Both the position numbers and the translations under genes were made by a program. From JAOUEA01 sp963734685 (GTDB lineage Bacteria > Actinomycetota > UBA4738 > HRBIN12): 64,000 bases of DNA. Position 1 is the stretch's first letter. Each line of letters opens with the position of its first letter. Of this stretch, positions 26,461 through 34,480 are shown one piece after another. The stretch spans positions 620,001-684,000 of the forward strand of contig CAVTIC010000001.1 in NCBI GenBank assembly GCA_963734685.1. The letters are read 5' to 3'. Under the pieces are notes generated by a model. That model was given only the letters and a program-made list of their open reading frames with translations. It was not told the origin of the DNA and ran no database searches.

Positions 26461-27354
26461 TCAGGCGACGGCCCCGAGCCGGGCGCGGATGCCGGCCGAG
26501 TCGAGGCCCAGGTCGGCGTCGATCTCGCCCCACGTGCCGTAGTCGTGCACGAACCGCCTCGGCACGCCGATGAAATCGTAGGTCGCGGGCACGTGTCCGA
26601 GGGCGCGGGTCACGACCGCCGACGTGGTGCCCTCGTACCACGGCTCGATCACGATGACACGCGGCTCGGTACCCACGATCCGGGCGAGGCCCTCGAGATC
26701 GAACGGCTCGACGCTGGTCGCGTATGCCACCGTGACGTCGAGCCCCTCGGTCGCCGCCAGCGTGCGCGTGAGCATCGGGCCGAACGCCAGCACCGTGGCG
26801 CCGGCTCCGCGACGCACGACTTCGAGGCGGCCCGCTTCCACGTGGAACGCCTCGCGGTTCGTCGCGAGGCTCGTGCGCATGTAGGTCGGAGCGCCGTTCG
26901 CATACGTCGCCCGCAGGAATGCAGCCACCTCGGAGCCGTGACCGGGCACGAGCACCTGCATGCGGGGGATCGCGAGCATCGCGGCCACATCGCCGGCGGC
27001 GTGGTGGGTGGCCCCCTCGCTCGCGTAGTCGTACGAGCCGCCGGCCCCGACGAAGGTGCCTCCGAGGCCTTGGTAGCCGAAGTCGAGCTTCAGCTGCTCG
27101 AACGGCCGCTCAGCCATGAAGGGAGCGAGCGAGTGTGCGATCGGATGGAAGCCCTCCATCGCGAACCCGGCCGCGACCCCCACCATCGTCTGCTCGGCGA
27201 TGCCGACGTTCACGGCTCTGAGCGGGTCGCGTCGCCGGGCATCGTGGAACAGCTGTCCGCTGATCTCCGCGAGCACGATGGCGACCCGCGGATCGTCCGT
27301 GAACAGCTCGGTCGCCGTCGCGGCGAAGGCCTCTCGCATCGGCAGCGACGGCAT
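26461..27354 (-). CDS. Transketolase, C-terminal subunit (pyrimidine-binding plus C-terminal domains)
   Basis: This 297-residue protein starts MPSLPMREAFAATATELF, with IVLAEISGQLFHD, the catalytic-region NVGIAEQTMVGVAAGFAMEG (the Glu that activates thiamine diphosphate) and SYDYASEGATHHAAGDVAAM, and ends in the C-terminal domain around YATSVEPFDLEGLARIVG. It is the second half of a split transketolase, and needs the N-terminal subunit encoded 2 bp upstream to bind thiamine diphosphate. ATG 27354 is used rather than the overlapping GTG codons. Such split enzymes occur in archaea and some bacteria, often in sugar or secondary pathways. Confidence 0.9.
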   Translation of the reverse strand: MPSLPMREAFAATATELFTDDPRVAIVLAEISGQLFHDARRRDPLRAVNVGIAEQTMVGVAAGFAMEGFHPIAHSLAPFMAERPFEQLKLDFGYQGLGGTFVGAGGSYDYASEGATHHAAGDVAAMLAIPRMQVLVPGHGSEVAAFLRATYANGAPTYMRTSLATNREAFHVEAGRLEVVRRGAGATVLAFGPMLTRTLAATEGLDVTVAYATSVEPFDLEGLARIVGTEPRVIVIEPWYEGTTSAVVTRALGHVPATYDFIGVPRRFVHDYGTWGEIDADLGLDSAGIRARLGAVA

Positions 27355-27356
27355 CC

Positions 27357-28043
27357 TCACCACTCTCCTTCGGGAACGTCGGCCACCACGGCGAGCGGCC
27401 GGTCATGCGGCGCGACGAACGCTTCCTCGAGTGCGAGGTGGTCGTGCCCGTCCACCTCTCGCACGACCCATCCGAACGCGCCGAGCCGGGCGCTCCACGA
27501 ATCGACCCCGAACGACGAGCTGTGGTTGTCGATCACGACCAGCGTGAGGTTCGCGAGCCCCAGCTGCGGCGCGAGCGTGATCGCCTCCCAGTTGGAGCCC
27601 TCGTTCAGCTCGGCATCACCGCAGAGCACGACCACGCGAGGTCCGGTCGACCCCTTCGCTCGAAGCGCCTGAGCGACCCCCACCGCGATCGGCAACCCGT
27701 GCCCGAGCGATCCGGTCGACGCCTCGATGCCGGGCACCTGCAGCCGGTCGGGGTGCGAGCCCAGGCGCCCGCCGTGCTCCATGAAGTCGTCCAGCCAGTC
27801 CTCCGGGAAGAACCCCTTGGCCGCGAGGATCGCGTAGAGGGCTACCGGACCGTGCCCTTTGCTGAGGATGAAGCGGTCGCGGTGCTCGGCGAACGGGTCG
27901 GCAGGATCGATGCGGAGCACCCGGTCGTAGAGCACCCACAACGTGTCGAGCGTGCTCGTGGAGCTCTCCTCGTGCTTCTCGTCGCCGGTGGCCCGGGCCA
28001 TGAGCGATCGCACGTGCACCAACCGGTCGGTCGTGATATCCAT
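27357..28043 (-). CDS. Transketolase, N-terminal (thiamine-diphosphate-binding) subunit
   Basis: This 228-residue protein has the thiamine-phosphate motif CGDAELNEGSNWEAITLA ending in LVVIDNHSSS, preceded by RFILSKGHGPVALYAILAAK and EASTGSLGHGLPIAVGVAQA. These are standard transketolase N-domain landmarks. ATG 28043 is chosen over the in-frame upstream ATG because it falls 7 nt after a -10 hexamer (leaderless start). It pairs with the next gene to form one active transketolase. The promoter contains a SoxR-type operator, so expression probably responds to redox-active compounds; that would fit a role in pentose-phosphate flux and NADPH supply. Confidence 0.9.
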   Translation of the reverse strand: MDITTDRLVHVRSLMARATGDEKHEESSTSTLDTLWVLYDRVLRIDPADPFAEHRDRFILSKGHGPVALYAILAAKGFFPEDWLDDFMEHGGRLGSHPDRLQVPGIEASTGSLGHGLPIAVGVAQALRAKGSTGPRVVVLCGDAELNEGSNWEAITLAPQLGLANLTLVVIDNHSSSFGVDSWSARLGAFGWVVREVDGHDHLALEEAFVAPHDRPLAVVADVPEGEW

Positions 28044-28050
28044 CGGAGGA

Positions 28051-28084
28051 ACCATAGAAGTTCAAGTGCACTTGAAGTCAAGTC
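28051..28084 (-). promoter_or_regulatory. SoxR-type promoter: 16-bp palindrome in a 19-bp spacer
   Basis: On the minus strand TTGACT (28084-28079) and TATGGT (28056-28051) are separated by exactly 19 nt. The perfect palindrome TTCAAGTGCACTTGAA (28061-28076) fills the spacer. It shares TCAAGT...ACTTGA with the known SoxR box. Over-long 19-20 bp spacers are the hallmark of promoters activated by MerR-family twisting, and a SoxR-like gene starts 24 bp away on the other strand. The first nucleotide of the mRNA would be at or next to the ATG at 28043. Confidence 0.85.
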
Positions 28085-28099
28085 GGCGGGAGGCGATCG

Positions 28100-28574
28100 A
28101 TGCGACGCGACGACATGCTGCCGATCGGCGAGGTGGCCGCGCGCAGCGGGCTGACTTCCTCGGCGATCCGGTTCTACGAGGCGGAGGGCCTGATCTCCTC
28201 GACGCGATCGCCCGCCGGCCAGCGGCGGTTCGCTCGCCACACCCTTCGACGCCTGGCATTCATCCGCGCCGCCCAGCGCGTCGGCCTCTCGCTCGCCGAC
28301 GTCGCCGCGGTCGCTCAGCACGCTCCCCGACGACCGAGCGCCCACCAAGGCCGAATGGGCGAGGCTCTCTCGCACGTGGCGCCGTCGTCTCGACGAACGC
28401 ATCGTCGACCTCGAGCGTCTGCGCGACGATCTCACCGGCTGCATCGGCTGCGGCTGCCTCTCGCTCACCTCGTGCCGTCTGTACAACCCCGACGACGCAG
28501 CCGCCGGCAACGGTTCAGGCCCTCGGTTCCTCCTGGGCGACGACCCCGACGCCTTCATCGAACCGCGCATGTGA
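28100..28574 (+). CDS. soxR: SoxR, redox-sensitive MerR-family activator, with +1 frameshift
   Basis: The N-terminal winged helix reads LPIGEVAARSGLTSSAIRFY then EAEGLISSTRSPAGQRRFAR, as in SoxR. In the next frame the sequence continues TLPDDRAPTKAEWARLSRTW, RRRLDERIVDLERLRDDLTG and the [2Fe-2S] cluster motif CIGCGCLSLTSC (C-x2-C-x-C-x5-C), ending DAFIEPRM. One extra C near 28312 explains the break: removing it gives VLSTLPDDR. All four cluster cysteines are present, so the protein is expected to sense redox-cycling agents. The divergent transketolase operon is the likely target, with possible autoregulation. The following 277 bp to the next gene hold nothing I recognise. Confidence 0.9.
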
Positions 28575-28851
28575 CCGACCTGCCTTCGCGAGGTACTCGT
28601 GCACGGAGCCGACGGCAACCGAGCCTTCCCCGACAGCCGACGTTCGACGTCGCGGATCTCCCGGTGTGGGCGCAGGCGCCGACCGAGTCGCGAGATCGCT
28701 GGGTCGCGAACCTCAGGTTGCCGATCAAGCCCATGGATCGCTCGATGCCGGACGCAGGGGCGCTGAGGAGAATGCAGCCACCCGCGGCGCTCACGGGCAA
28801 ACGACGGCGTCGGCAAGCGCCCACGCCGACCGAGTAAGGAGGAGGCACGCG

Positions 28852-29958
28852 ATGACCGATGATGCGCTCGGGCAGCGAGCCTTGAACCGAGCGTTGCTCG
28901 ATCGGCAGTTCCTGCTCCGACGCGAGCGGCGCTCGGCCGTCGACGCGATCGAGCACCTGGTCGGCCAGCAGGCTCAGGTGCCGATGGATCCCTACCTCGG
29001 CCTGTGGACGCGGCTCGACGGGTTCCGGCCGCAGGAGCTGGCGGAGCTGATCGAGCGGCGGCAAGTGGCGCGCGCCCCGTTGATGCGAGCGACGATCCAC
29101 CTCGTGACCGCCCGCGACCTGCTGGCGCTCCGCCCGGTGGTCCAGCCCGTGCTCGAGCGCACGTTCCACACCGGCAGTCCGTTCGGGCGCGCCCTCTCCG
29201 ATCTGGATGTCGACGAGGTCGTGGCGGCCGGGCGGGCGCTCGTCGAGGAGCGTCCTCGCACCCGGGCGGAGCTCTCTGCGGCCCTGATCGAACGATGGCC
29301 CGGTCGCGACGCGAACGCGCTCGCGCAGGCCATCACCTACCTGGTGCCGATGGTGCAGGTGACACCCCGGGGCGTGTGGGGGAAGCGCGGACAGGCCAGA
29401 TGGGCGACGGCAGAGTCCTGGCTCGCCGCGCCGCTGGCCGACGACCCCTCACCCGACGGCGTCGTGATGCGCTACGTCGCCGCCTACGGGCCCGCGTCGG
29501 TCATGGACGTCCAGTCGTGGTCGGGATTGACCCGGCTCCGCGAGGTCGTCGACCGCCTGGGGCGCCGCCTCCGCACCTTCCGCAGCGAGGCGGGCCGCGA
29601 GCTCTTCGACCTGCCCGACGCTCCGCGACCGGACCCCGACACGCCGGCGCCGCCACGCTTCCTGCCCGAGTACGACAACGTACTGCTCGGCCACGCCGAC
29701 CGTTCCCGCATGGTCAGTGACGAGCTGCGGACGGGCCTCTCGGCAGCAGGCGACAGCAAGACGGTACGGGTCGTCCTGATCGACGGGGTCGTGGCCGGCA
29801 CTTGGGCGATCGAGCGAGACGGCGATGCCGCCACCCTGGTGGTCGACCCCGCGGTGCATCTCTCGACGGCCGATCGCGACGCGCTGGCCGACGAAGGCGC
29901 GCGGCTCCTCGGGTTCGCGGCCTCGGATGCCACCGAGCTCGACGTGCGCCTCGGATGA
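28852..29958 (+). CDS. Winged-helix DNA-binding protein of the AlkZ/YcaQ-like (HTH_42) family
   Basis: This 368-residue protein begins RALNRALLDRQFLLRRERRS and has the VGQQAQVPMDPYLGLWTRL segment, carrying the QxQ motif characteristic of AlkZ-type DNA glycosylases, followed by tandem winged-helix modules and a C-terminal FLPEYDNVLLGHADRSRMV barrel. AlkZ enzymes unhook interstrand crosslinks and excise N7-alkylguanine; some protect producers from their own genotoxins. The stand-alone actinobacterial relatives are mostly uncharacterised. ATG 28852 follows AAGGAGGAGG. Confidence 0.85.
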   Translation: MTDDALGQRALNRALLDRQFLLRRERRSAVDAIEHLVGQQAQVPMDPYLGLWTRLDGFRPQELAELIERRQVARAPLMRATIHLVTARDLLALRPVVQPVLERTFHTGSPFGRALSDLDVDEVVAAGRALVEERPRTRAELSAALIERWPGRDANALAQAITYLVPMVQVTPRGVWGKRGQARWATAESWLAAPLADDPSPDGVVMRYVAAYGPASVMDVQSWSGLTRLREVVDRLGRRLRTFRSEAGRELFDLPDAPRPDPDTPAPPRFLPEYDNVLLGHADRSRMVSDELRTGLSAAGDSKTVRVVLIDGVVAGTWAIERDGDAATLVVDPAVHLSTADRDALADEGARLLGFAASDATELDVRLG

Positions 29959-29970
29959 CCGAGCGAGGGC

Positions 29971-31656
29971 TCAGGAGGCAGTGGGCACGGCACCGGCGAT
30001 CGTGGTGCCCTCGCCGGGTGCGCTCCGTACCTGCAGCGAGCCCCCGATCGCCTCGAGTCGGTCCCCCAGGCCCTGCAGGCCCGTGCCGGTCCGGGTCGCG
30101 CCGACGTCGAAGCCGACGCCGTCGTCACGGACCTCGAAGCGCAGGGCGGCGCTCTCGGTGGAGAGACGGATCGTCACCTGCGATGCCTCTGCGTACTTCG
30201 CCACGTTCTGCAAGGCCTCGAGGCAACAGAAGTAGACGGCGGACTCGATCTCTTGCGGGTACCGGCCGACGCCGTCGCTCTCCACGTCCACGGTGACGGT
30301 CGCCTTCCGCGCCTGCGCCTCGAGGGCGGCGCCGAGGCCTTGGTCGGCGAGGAGCGGCGGGTAGATGCCCCGGGCGAGGTCGCGCAGATCCTCGAGCGCA
30401 TCTTGGGTCTCGGACCGGATGTCGGCGAGCATCGCCTTCGCCTTCGCCGGATCGCGATCGACGAGCGACTCCGCGAGACGCTGTTTCACAGCGAGCGCCA
30501 CGAGCTGCTGCTGCGCGCCGTCGTGGATGTTTCGCTCCAGCGCCTTCGCGCGAGCGTCCTGGGCCGCCACGATGCGCCGACGCGACTCCCGGAGCTCTTC
30601 GATCAGCCGCACGTTCCGCAGCACCAACCCGGTCTGCGCGGCGACGTCGGCCACGAGCCGTTCCCGGTCCGGCCCGAGAGGCTCGCTCGGCTTCGTGACC
30701 ACGCTGAGCGCTCCGAGCAGCTCTCCGCCGTGGCGCACCGGGAACGCACGCTCGCCGTCGGGGAACGGCGGCAGCGCACCGTCGGCGATCGCGAGCGAAG
30801 CCGGCATCACCGTCCCCCCGCCCGGCCAGTCGGCCGCGGGCCGCAGCTCCGATCCGACGCACAGCCACACCTTCGCTTCGCTGGCGCCGATGCCTTCGCC
30901 GAGCACGCGCACGAGCCGCGCGAGCACATCGTCGGTCGAGTACGTCTCGGCCGCGCGTTCGGCGAAGCCCGAGAGCACCTCGTACGGCGTCGCCCGCTTG
31001 CCGTAGACCACACGGTTGGCGAGTCGCCGGGCCCGCTGGCGCACGGGCTGGAACGCGACCGCGACGAATGCGGCCGCCACCGCCGACAGGAACGGACTCC
31101 GGTCGTTGCCGACGACGGTGCCGACCCCGACCACCACCGCCACGTAGACCACCGTGATGAACGTGGCGAGCACGGCGAACACGACCGTCTTCCCGATCAC
31201 CACGTCGATCTCGTAGAGCCGGTACTTCAACACGGCCACTGCGACCGCCCCGTACAGGAAGAGCAACGACGCCGTCGAGGACAGGCTCAGCGCGAGCGAG
31301 CCGGCCAACGGTGTCACCTGCAAGGCGAAGCAGATCGCGACCAACGCTCCGGCCGTCGCGAACCACTTGAGCTGCAGTCGCTCGTCTCCCACCGACGCCC
31401 GGAACCGCTGGAACAGCGAGGCGAACGACGCGAGGAGCACGACGGGGAAGACGGCGACCGCCCCGAAGAACACGACGTTGGCCACGGCCACGAGCCCTCC
31501 CCCGGCGGACGCGGGGTCGGCCGTGAACGGCCTCGACCACGCCCATGTCGCGAGGACGACGCTCCCGAGCACGAGGCACCCCAGCACTGCAGCGGCAGCC
31601 CATGCGACGGGTCGCCACCGCGTGCCGCCTCTGTGAAGGAAGTGGGCCACCATCAC
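29971..31656 (-). CDS. NarL/LiaS-type sensor histidine kinase, possibly N-terminally shortened
   Basis: The 561 residues contain about four to six membrane helices (1-~210), a GAF-like domain (~235-370) and a HisKA_3 dimerisation domain with the phospho-His in LERNIHDGAQQQLVALAVKQ. The HATPase core has ALQNVAKYAEA, DDGVGFD and GTGLQGLGDRLEAIGG. Related kinases start with ~150-200 more residues of membrane segments; here the sequence begins in the middle of the TRWRPVAWAAA region, and the upstream ligase-like gene ends only 58 bp away. The 5' end may have been lost. No LuxR-type regulator is adjacent, so it is an orphan in this window. Confidence 0.85.
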   Translation of the reverse strand: MMVAHFLHRGGTRWRPVAWAAAAVLGCLVLGSVVLATWAWSRPFTADPASAGGGLVAVANVVFFGAVAVFPVVLLASFASLFQRFRASVGDERLQLKWFATAGALVAICFALQVTPLAGSLALSLSSTASLLFLYGAVAVAVLKYRLYEIDVVIGKTVVFAVLATFITVVYVAVVVGVGTVVGNDRSPFLSAVAAAFVAVAFQPVRQRARRLANRVVYGKRATPYEVLSGFAERAAETYSTDDVLARLVRVLGEGIGASEAKVWLCVGSELRPAADWPGGGTVMPASLAIADGALPPFPDGERAFPVRHGGELLGALSVVTKPSEPLGPDRERLVADVAAQTGLVLRNVRLIEELRESRRRIVAAQDARAKALERNIHDGAQQQLVALAVKQRLAESLVDRDPAKAKAMLADIRSETQDALEDLRDLARGIYPPLLADQGLGAALEAQARKATVTVDVESDGVGRYPQEIESAVYFCCLEALQNVAKYAEASQVTIRLSTESAALRFEVRDDGVGFDVGATRTGTGLQGLGDRLEAIGGSLQVRSAPGEGTTIAGAVPTAS

Positions 31657-31714
31657 GACGCGGACTGGTACTGGTGTCCCGCCGACGCCCGACGGTGTGT
31701 CGGGAGTCGAGGCG

Positions 31715-32734
31715 TCAGATCGAGGACGGCTCGAGCTGCCGCACGGTGCAGGTCAGCGGATCCCGATCGGGCAGCCATCGCACGAACTCAGCGGCGTTGC
31801 GGAACCGGTGCCCGCGGAGGCGCTCGACGCGCACCTCACAGGCGAGCGCCGGCCGCACCTCGATCCACTCGGCGCCGGACTCGGCCGGCGAGGGGCCACC
31901 GGAGACTGGCGCAAGGGCCGCGGCCGCGGCACGACGGGCCGGGGCCCTCCGGAACGCAGTGGTGCGTCCGACCTCGACGAGCTCCCCGTCGTCGTAGAGA
32001 CCCAGCTGCACCGACGCGGCGCCGCCCCGCCTCGACGGGCGGAAGCCGGTCACGACGCACGCGACGGTCCGCACCCGACGAACCCGCACCCATCGCCGGC
32101 CGTCCTCGTGACGCGCCACGACACCGTCGCGACCGACGGCATCGCGGTCGAGGAGCCAGCGAGTCGCCACCGATCGATCGGAGGTGTGCGGCGTGACCAC
32201 GGCCGTGGCTCCCGGCACGATGCGCCGGAGGTTCGCGGGCTGCGTCGGTATGCCCATCGTGGCGGCGAGGCGTTCGAGTGCGAGGCGTCGGTCGACGAGC
32301 GGATGCTGCCGCATGTCGTCGGAGCCGGAGAGGACCAGGTCGGTGAGCACCAACGTCGAAGGTGTCTCCGACTCGAGCGCAGCGACCCGCACGGGCGACG
32401 GATGGATGCGCCGGCGTAGCGACGTGTAGTCGAACCCCCGGGGGCTCACGACGACCAGCGACCCTCGCGCGATCACGTCGTGCTCGTGGCGCGAGGCGAG
32501 CGACCGCACCATCTCCGGGAAGAACCGCCCGAGATCGCGGCCGCGATCCGAGACGAACCGTGCGGGCCCCGGGCCGATCCGGACGGTGGCACGCAGCCCG
32601 TCCCAATCCGGTTCGAACCGCCATCCGCGGCTCTCGGGGAGATCGTCCAGCACCTCATCGGCGTTCTGAGCATCGGGGAGCGAGACGAGGTCGCGAGCGA
32701 GGTCGACGACCGTCTCCCCCTGCTCGCCCCGCAT
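31715..32734 (-). CDS. ATP-dependent DNA ligase-like protein lacking the catalytic lysine
   Basis: This 339-residue protein follows the plan of a LigD-type ligase: nucleotidyltransferase domain (~25-215) then OB fold (~220-335). Motif I should be EPKWDGxR but reads EPDWDGLR, so the adenylated Lys is Asp (residue 43). Motif III, normally DGE, reads ARGSLVVV. Motif IV is DGVVAR for EGVVAK, and motif V is WVRVRRVR. Motif Ia is well kept as SDRGRDLGRFFPEM. The gene is intact over its full length, which argues against simple decay. It cannot be a normal ligase and may be a DNA-end-binding or regulatory paralogue. Confidence 0.8.
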   Translation of the reverse strand: MRGEQGETVVDLARDLVSLPDAQNADEVLDDLPESRGWRFEPDWDGLRATVRIGPGPARFVSDRGRDLGRFFPEMVRSLASRHEHDVIARGSLVVVSPRGFDYTSLRRRIHPSPVRVAALESETPSTLVLTDLVLSGSDDMRQHPLVDRRLALERLAATMGIPTQPANLRRIVPGATAVVTPHTSDRSVATRWLLDRDAVGRDGVVARHEDGRRWVRVRRVRTVACVVTGFRPSRRGGAASVQLGLYDDGELVEVGRTTAFRRAPARRAAAAALAPVSGGPSPAESGAEWIEVRPALACEVRVERLRGHRFRNAAEFVRWLPDRDPLTCTVRQLEPSSI

Positions 32735-32869
32735 GCCCCGACACTCGCATCACGGCGGACCGTGCACATCGGGAGGACGGCCGAGATCGTCTCGGTCGAT
32801 GGTCCAGTCTCGCCGTAAGTGAGCCGGGCTCCCCCGAACGAGGGACCCTGCGCTCGAGACCCGTCGACG

Positions 32870-33280
32870 TCAGCCGGTGGTCGACGCGAACTCGTCCCAG
32901 ATCGGGTCGGTCTCGGCGTCGTTCTCGGCCATGCCCCAGGTCTCGGTGACCTTGCCGTCGGCGATGTGGAACACGTTCACGTAGTTGTACTCGACGCTCT
33001 TGCCGCTGGGTGCCGTCACGACCGCGGTGCCGAGGACGACCGTGTGGTCGTCGTCGCCGACGATGGCATGGACCTGCGCCTTCATCGCATCCGGGTTCAC
33101 GGCATCGGCCATCAGCTCGCGTACCTCGTCCTTCCCTCGGCGCACGCCGGCGGCGCGACTGTTGCCTCCCGTGTGCCAGACGATGTCGTCGGCGGTGTGG
33201 TCTTCCAACCACTGCACGTCGCCTCGCTCCATCGCGGCGAACATCTCGCGGATCAGTGCGACGTTCGGGTGCTCGTCCAT
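32870..33280 (-). CDS. SnoaL/NTF2-like protein
   Basis: This 136-residue protein starts VALIREMFAAMERGDVQWLE then DHTADDIVWHTGGNS, and has VLGTAVVTAPSGKSVEYNYV and FHIADGKVTETWGMAEN, a textbook SnoaL-like pattern. ATG 33280 follows GAGGAAGGAG. It has no assigned reaction. It lies downstream of the TetR gene on the same strand and may share its transcript. Confidence 0.88.
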   Translation of the reverse strand: MDEHPNVALIREMFAAMERGDVQWLEDHTADDIVWHTGGNSRAAGVRRGKDEVRELMADAVNPDAMKAQVHAIVGDDDHTVVLGTAVVTAPSGKSVEYNYVNVFHIADGKVTETWGMAENDAETDPIWDEFASTTG

Positions 33281-33376
33281 GACGACTCCTTCCTCGAGGG
33301 GAGGCGCGGGCGACCCCCGTCCACGACACGTGTCGGTGAGCGTTGCACGGAGAGCGCCCGGCGCGCAAACCCCGCG

Positions 33377-33924
33377 TCAGGCGAGCGCGGCAAGGCCGAG
33401 AATCCCATGCCGCGTCGAGATCGGCGCCCGGTGGGAACCGGCCGTCGAGCTCGAGGATCGTCATGCCGTGCGCGAACGCCCACGTGGCCCGCGCCCTCGC
33501 CTCCGTTCCGGCGATCCGAACGACCGGCTGGGCCGCCCAGGCCTCGAGCCCTTCGGGCAGCTGCTCCCGCGGCAATGGCCCCTCGGTCGCCGAGCCGGTA
33601 GAGGTGAGGGTGGGCGAGCGCCCACGCCCGGTATGCCCGGGCGAGCGCCGCGAGCGCGACCTTGCGCGAGCCTCGACGAGGAAGCCCCGCGACCGACGCA
33701 TGCATCCGGCTGCCCTGCTCACGCAACGCCTGCGCGATCAAGAGCACCTCGAGCTCTTCCTTGTCGGCCACGTGCTTGTACAGCGATGGCGCCCGCATGC
33801 CGAGCCGCTCGGCGAGCCGTCGCATCGTGAGCCCGTCCGGTCCGTCGCGTTCGAGCAGGTCGCGTGCCGCATCGACGATCTGGACGAGGCGATCGGGCGT
33901 CGGGGTGAGGGGCGGCTCGCTCAC
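33377..33924 (-). CDS. TetR-family transcriptional regulator with two +1 frameshifts
   Basis: The N-terminal helix-turn-helix is intact: RLVQIVDAARDLLERDGPDG then LTMRRLAERLGMRAPSLYKH. After HPHLYRL the frame shifts (extra base near 33590) to read TEGPLPREQLPEGLEAWAAQ and WAFAHGMTILELDGRFPPGA, and near 33401-33405 it shifts again to end LGLAALA and TGA 33377-33379. The repaired protein is a normal ~180 residues with a TetR_C_33-like ligand domain. Its GTG start overlaps the stop of the SRPBCC gene (GTGA). It is the likely binder of the twin operators at 34401-34442. Confidence 0.82.
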
Positions 33925-34376
33925 GCGGTCCTCGCGCGCAGTTCGACGACACGGCGAGCGAGCGCCTCGTTCACCTCGCGGAACGTCGCCAGCGTGTCGA
34001 CCTCGATCAGCTTCCGGAGGAACGGCACGAGCAGTCCTCGGAACCGCTCGCTCTGCACGAAGAACACGCGACCGGGCTCGCGCTCCTCGATGGTGAAGCG
34101 ATGCTCACCGTCGAACACGCCCGGCATCCACAGACGTCCGAGCCAGCGCAGCTCGCGACCGGGATCGGCGACCTGCACCGTCGGGCGCATCGTCATCGTG
34201 CGCCCGCCGTTCACGAAGGCGATCACGAGCTTCGTCCCGACCGCCGGCTCGCCTTCGATCCTCTCCATGCCGGGGTTCCACTCACCGTACGAGCCGAAGT
34301 CGCTGAGCACGGCCCAGACCTCGTCGGCGGTGCCCTCGATCGTCGCCTCCGTGTGGATCTCGTTCCTGAACGCCAT
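33921..34376 (-). CDS. SRPBCC-family protein (polyketide-cyclase/dehydrase-like)
   Basis: This 151-residue protein reads EIHTEATIEGTADEVWAVLS then DFGSYGEWNPGMERIEG, a standard SRPBCC start, followed by MPGVFDGEHRFTIEEREPG and a terminal long helix. ATG 34376 follows GAGGAGGGCGAC. It is translationally coupled to the TetR gene through GTGA, so the two are one unit under the operators just upstream. Confidence 0.88.
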   Translation of the reverse strand: MAFRNEIHTEATIEGTADEVWAVLSDFGSYGEWNPGMERIEGEPAVGTKLVIAFVNGGRTMTMRPTVQVADPGRELRWLGRLWMPGVFDGEHRFTIEEREPGRVFFVQSERFRGLLVPFLRKLIEVDTLATFREVNEALARRVVELRARTA

Positions 34377-34400
34377 GTCGCCCTCCTCGGGTCGCTCGTT

Positions 34401-34442
34401 GGCTAACGCTGTTAGCCACACCCTAGGCTAACAGCGTTAGCC
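34401..34442. promoter_or_regulatory. Twin TetR-type operators between divergent genes
   Basis: GGCTAAC-GCT-GTTAGCC (34401-34417) and GGCTAAC-AGC-GTTAGCC (34426-34442) are two 17-bp palindromes with identical 7-bp arms. Each is the exact reverse complement of the other, and their centres lie 25 bp apart. They sit between the SRPBCC-TetR operon and the divergent HAD gene, and each matches the size of a TetR dimer site. Regulation of both directions by the local TetR protein is likely. Confidence 0.8.
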
Positions 34443-34480
34443 TGTCAACTCCACATGAGGAAACCCGTAGAGTCGGGAAG

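Noticed and set aside
28575..28851. A continuation of the soxR first frame giving a longer fusion protein
   Set aside because: The extended reading is Arg/Pro-rich without motifs; the frame-corrected SoxR ends normally at 28574 with its cluster cysteines.
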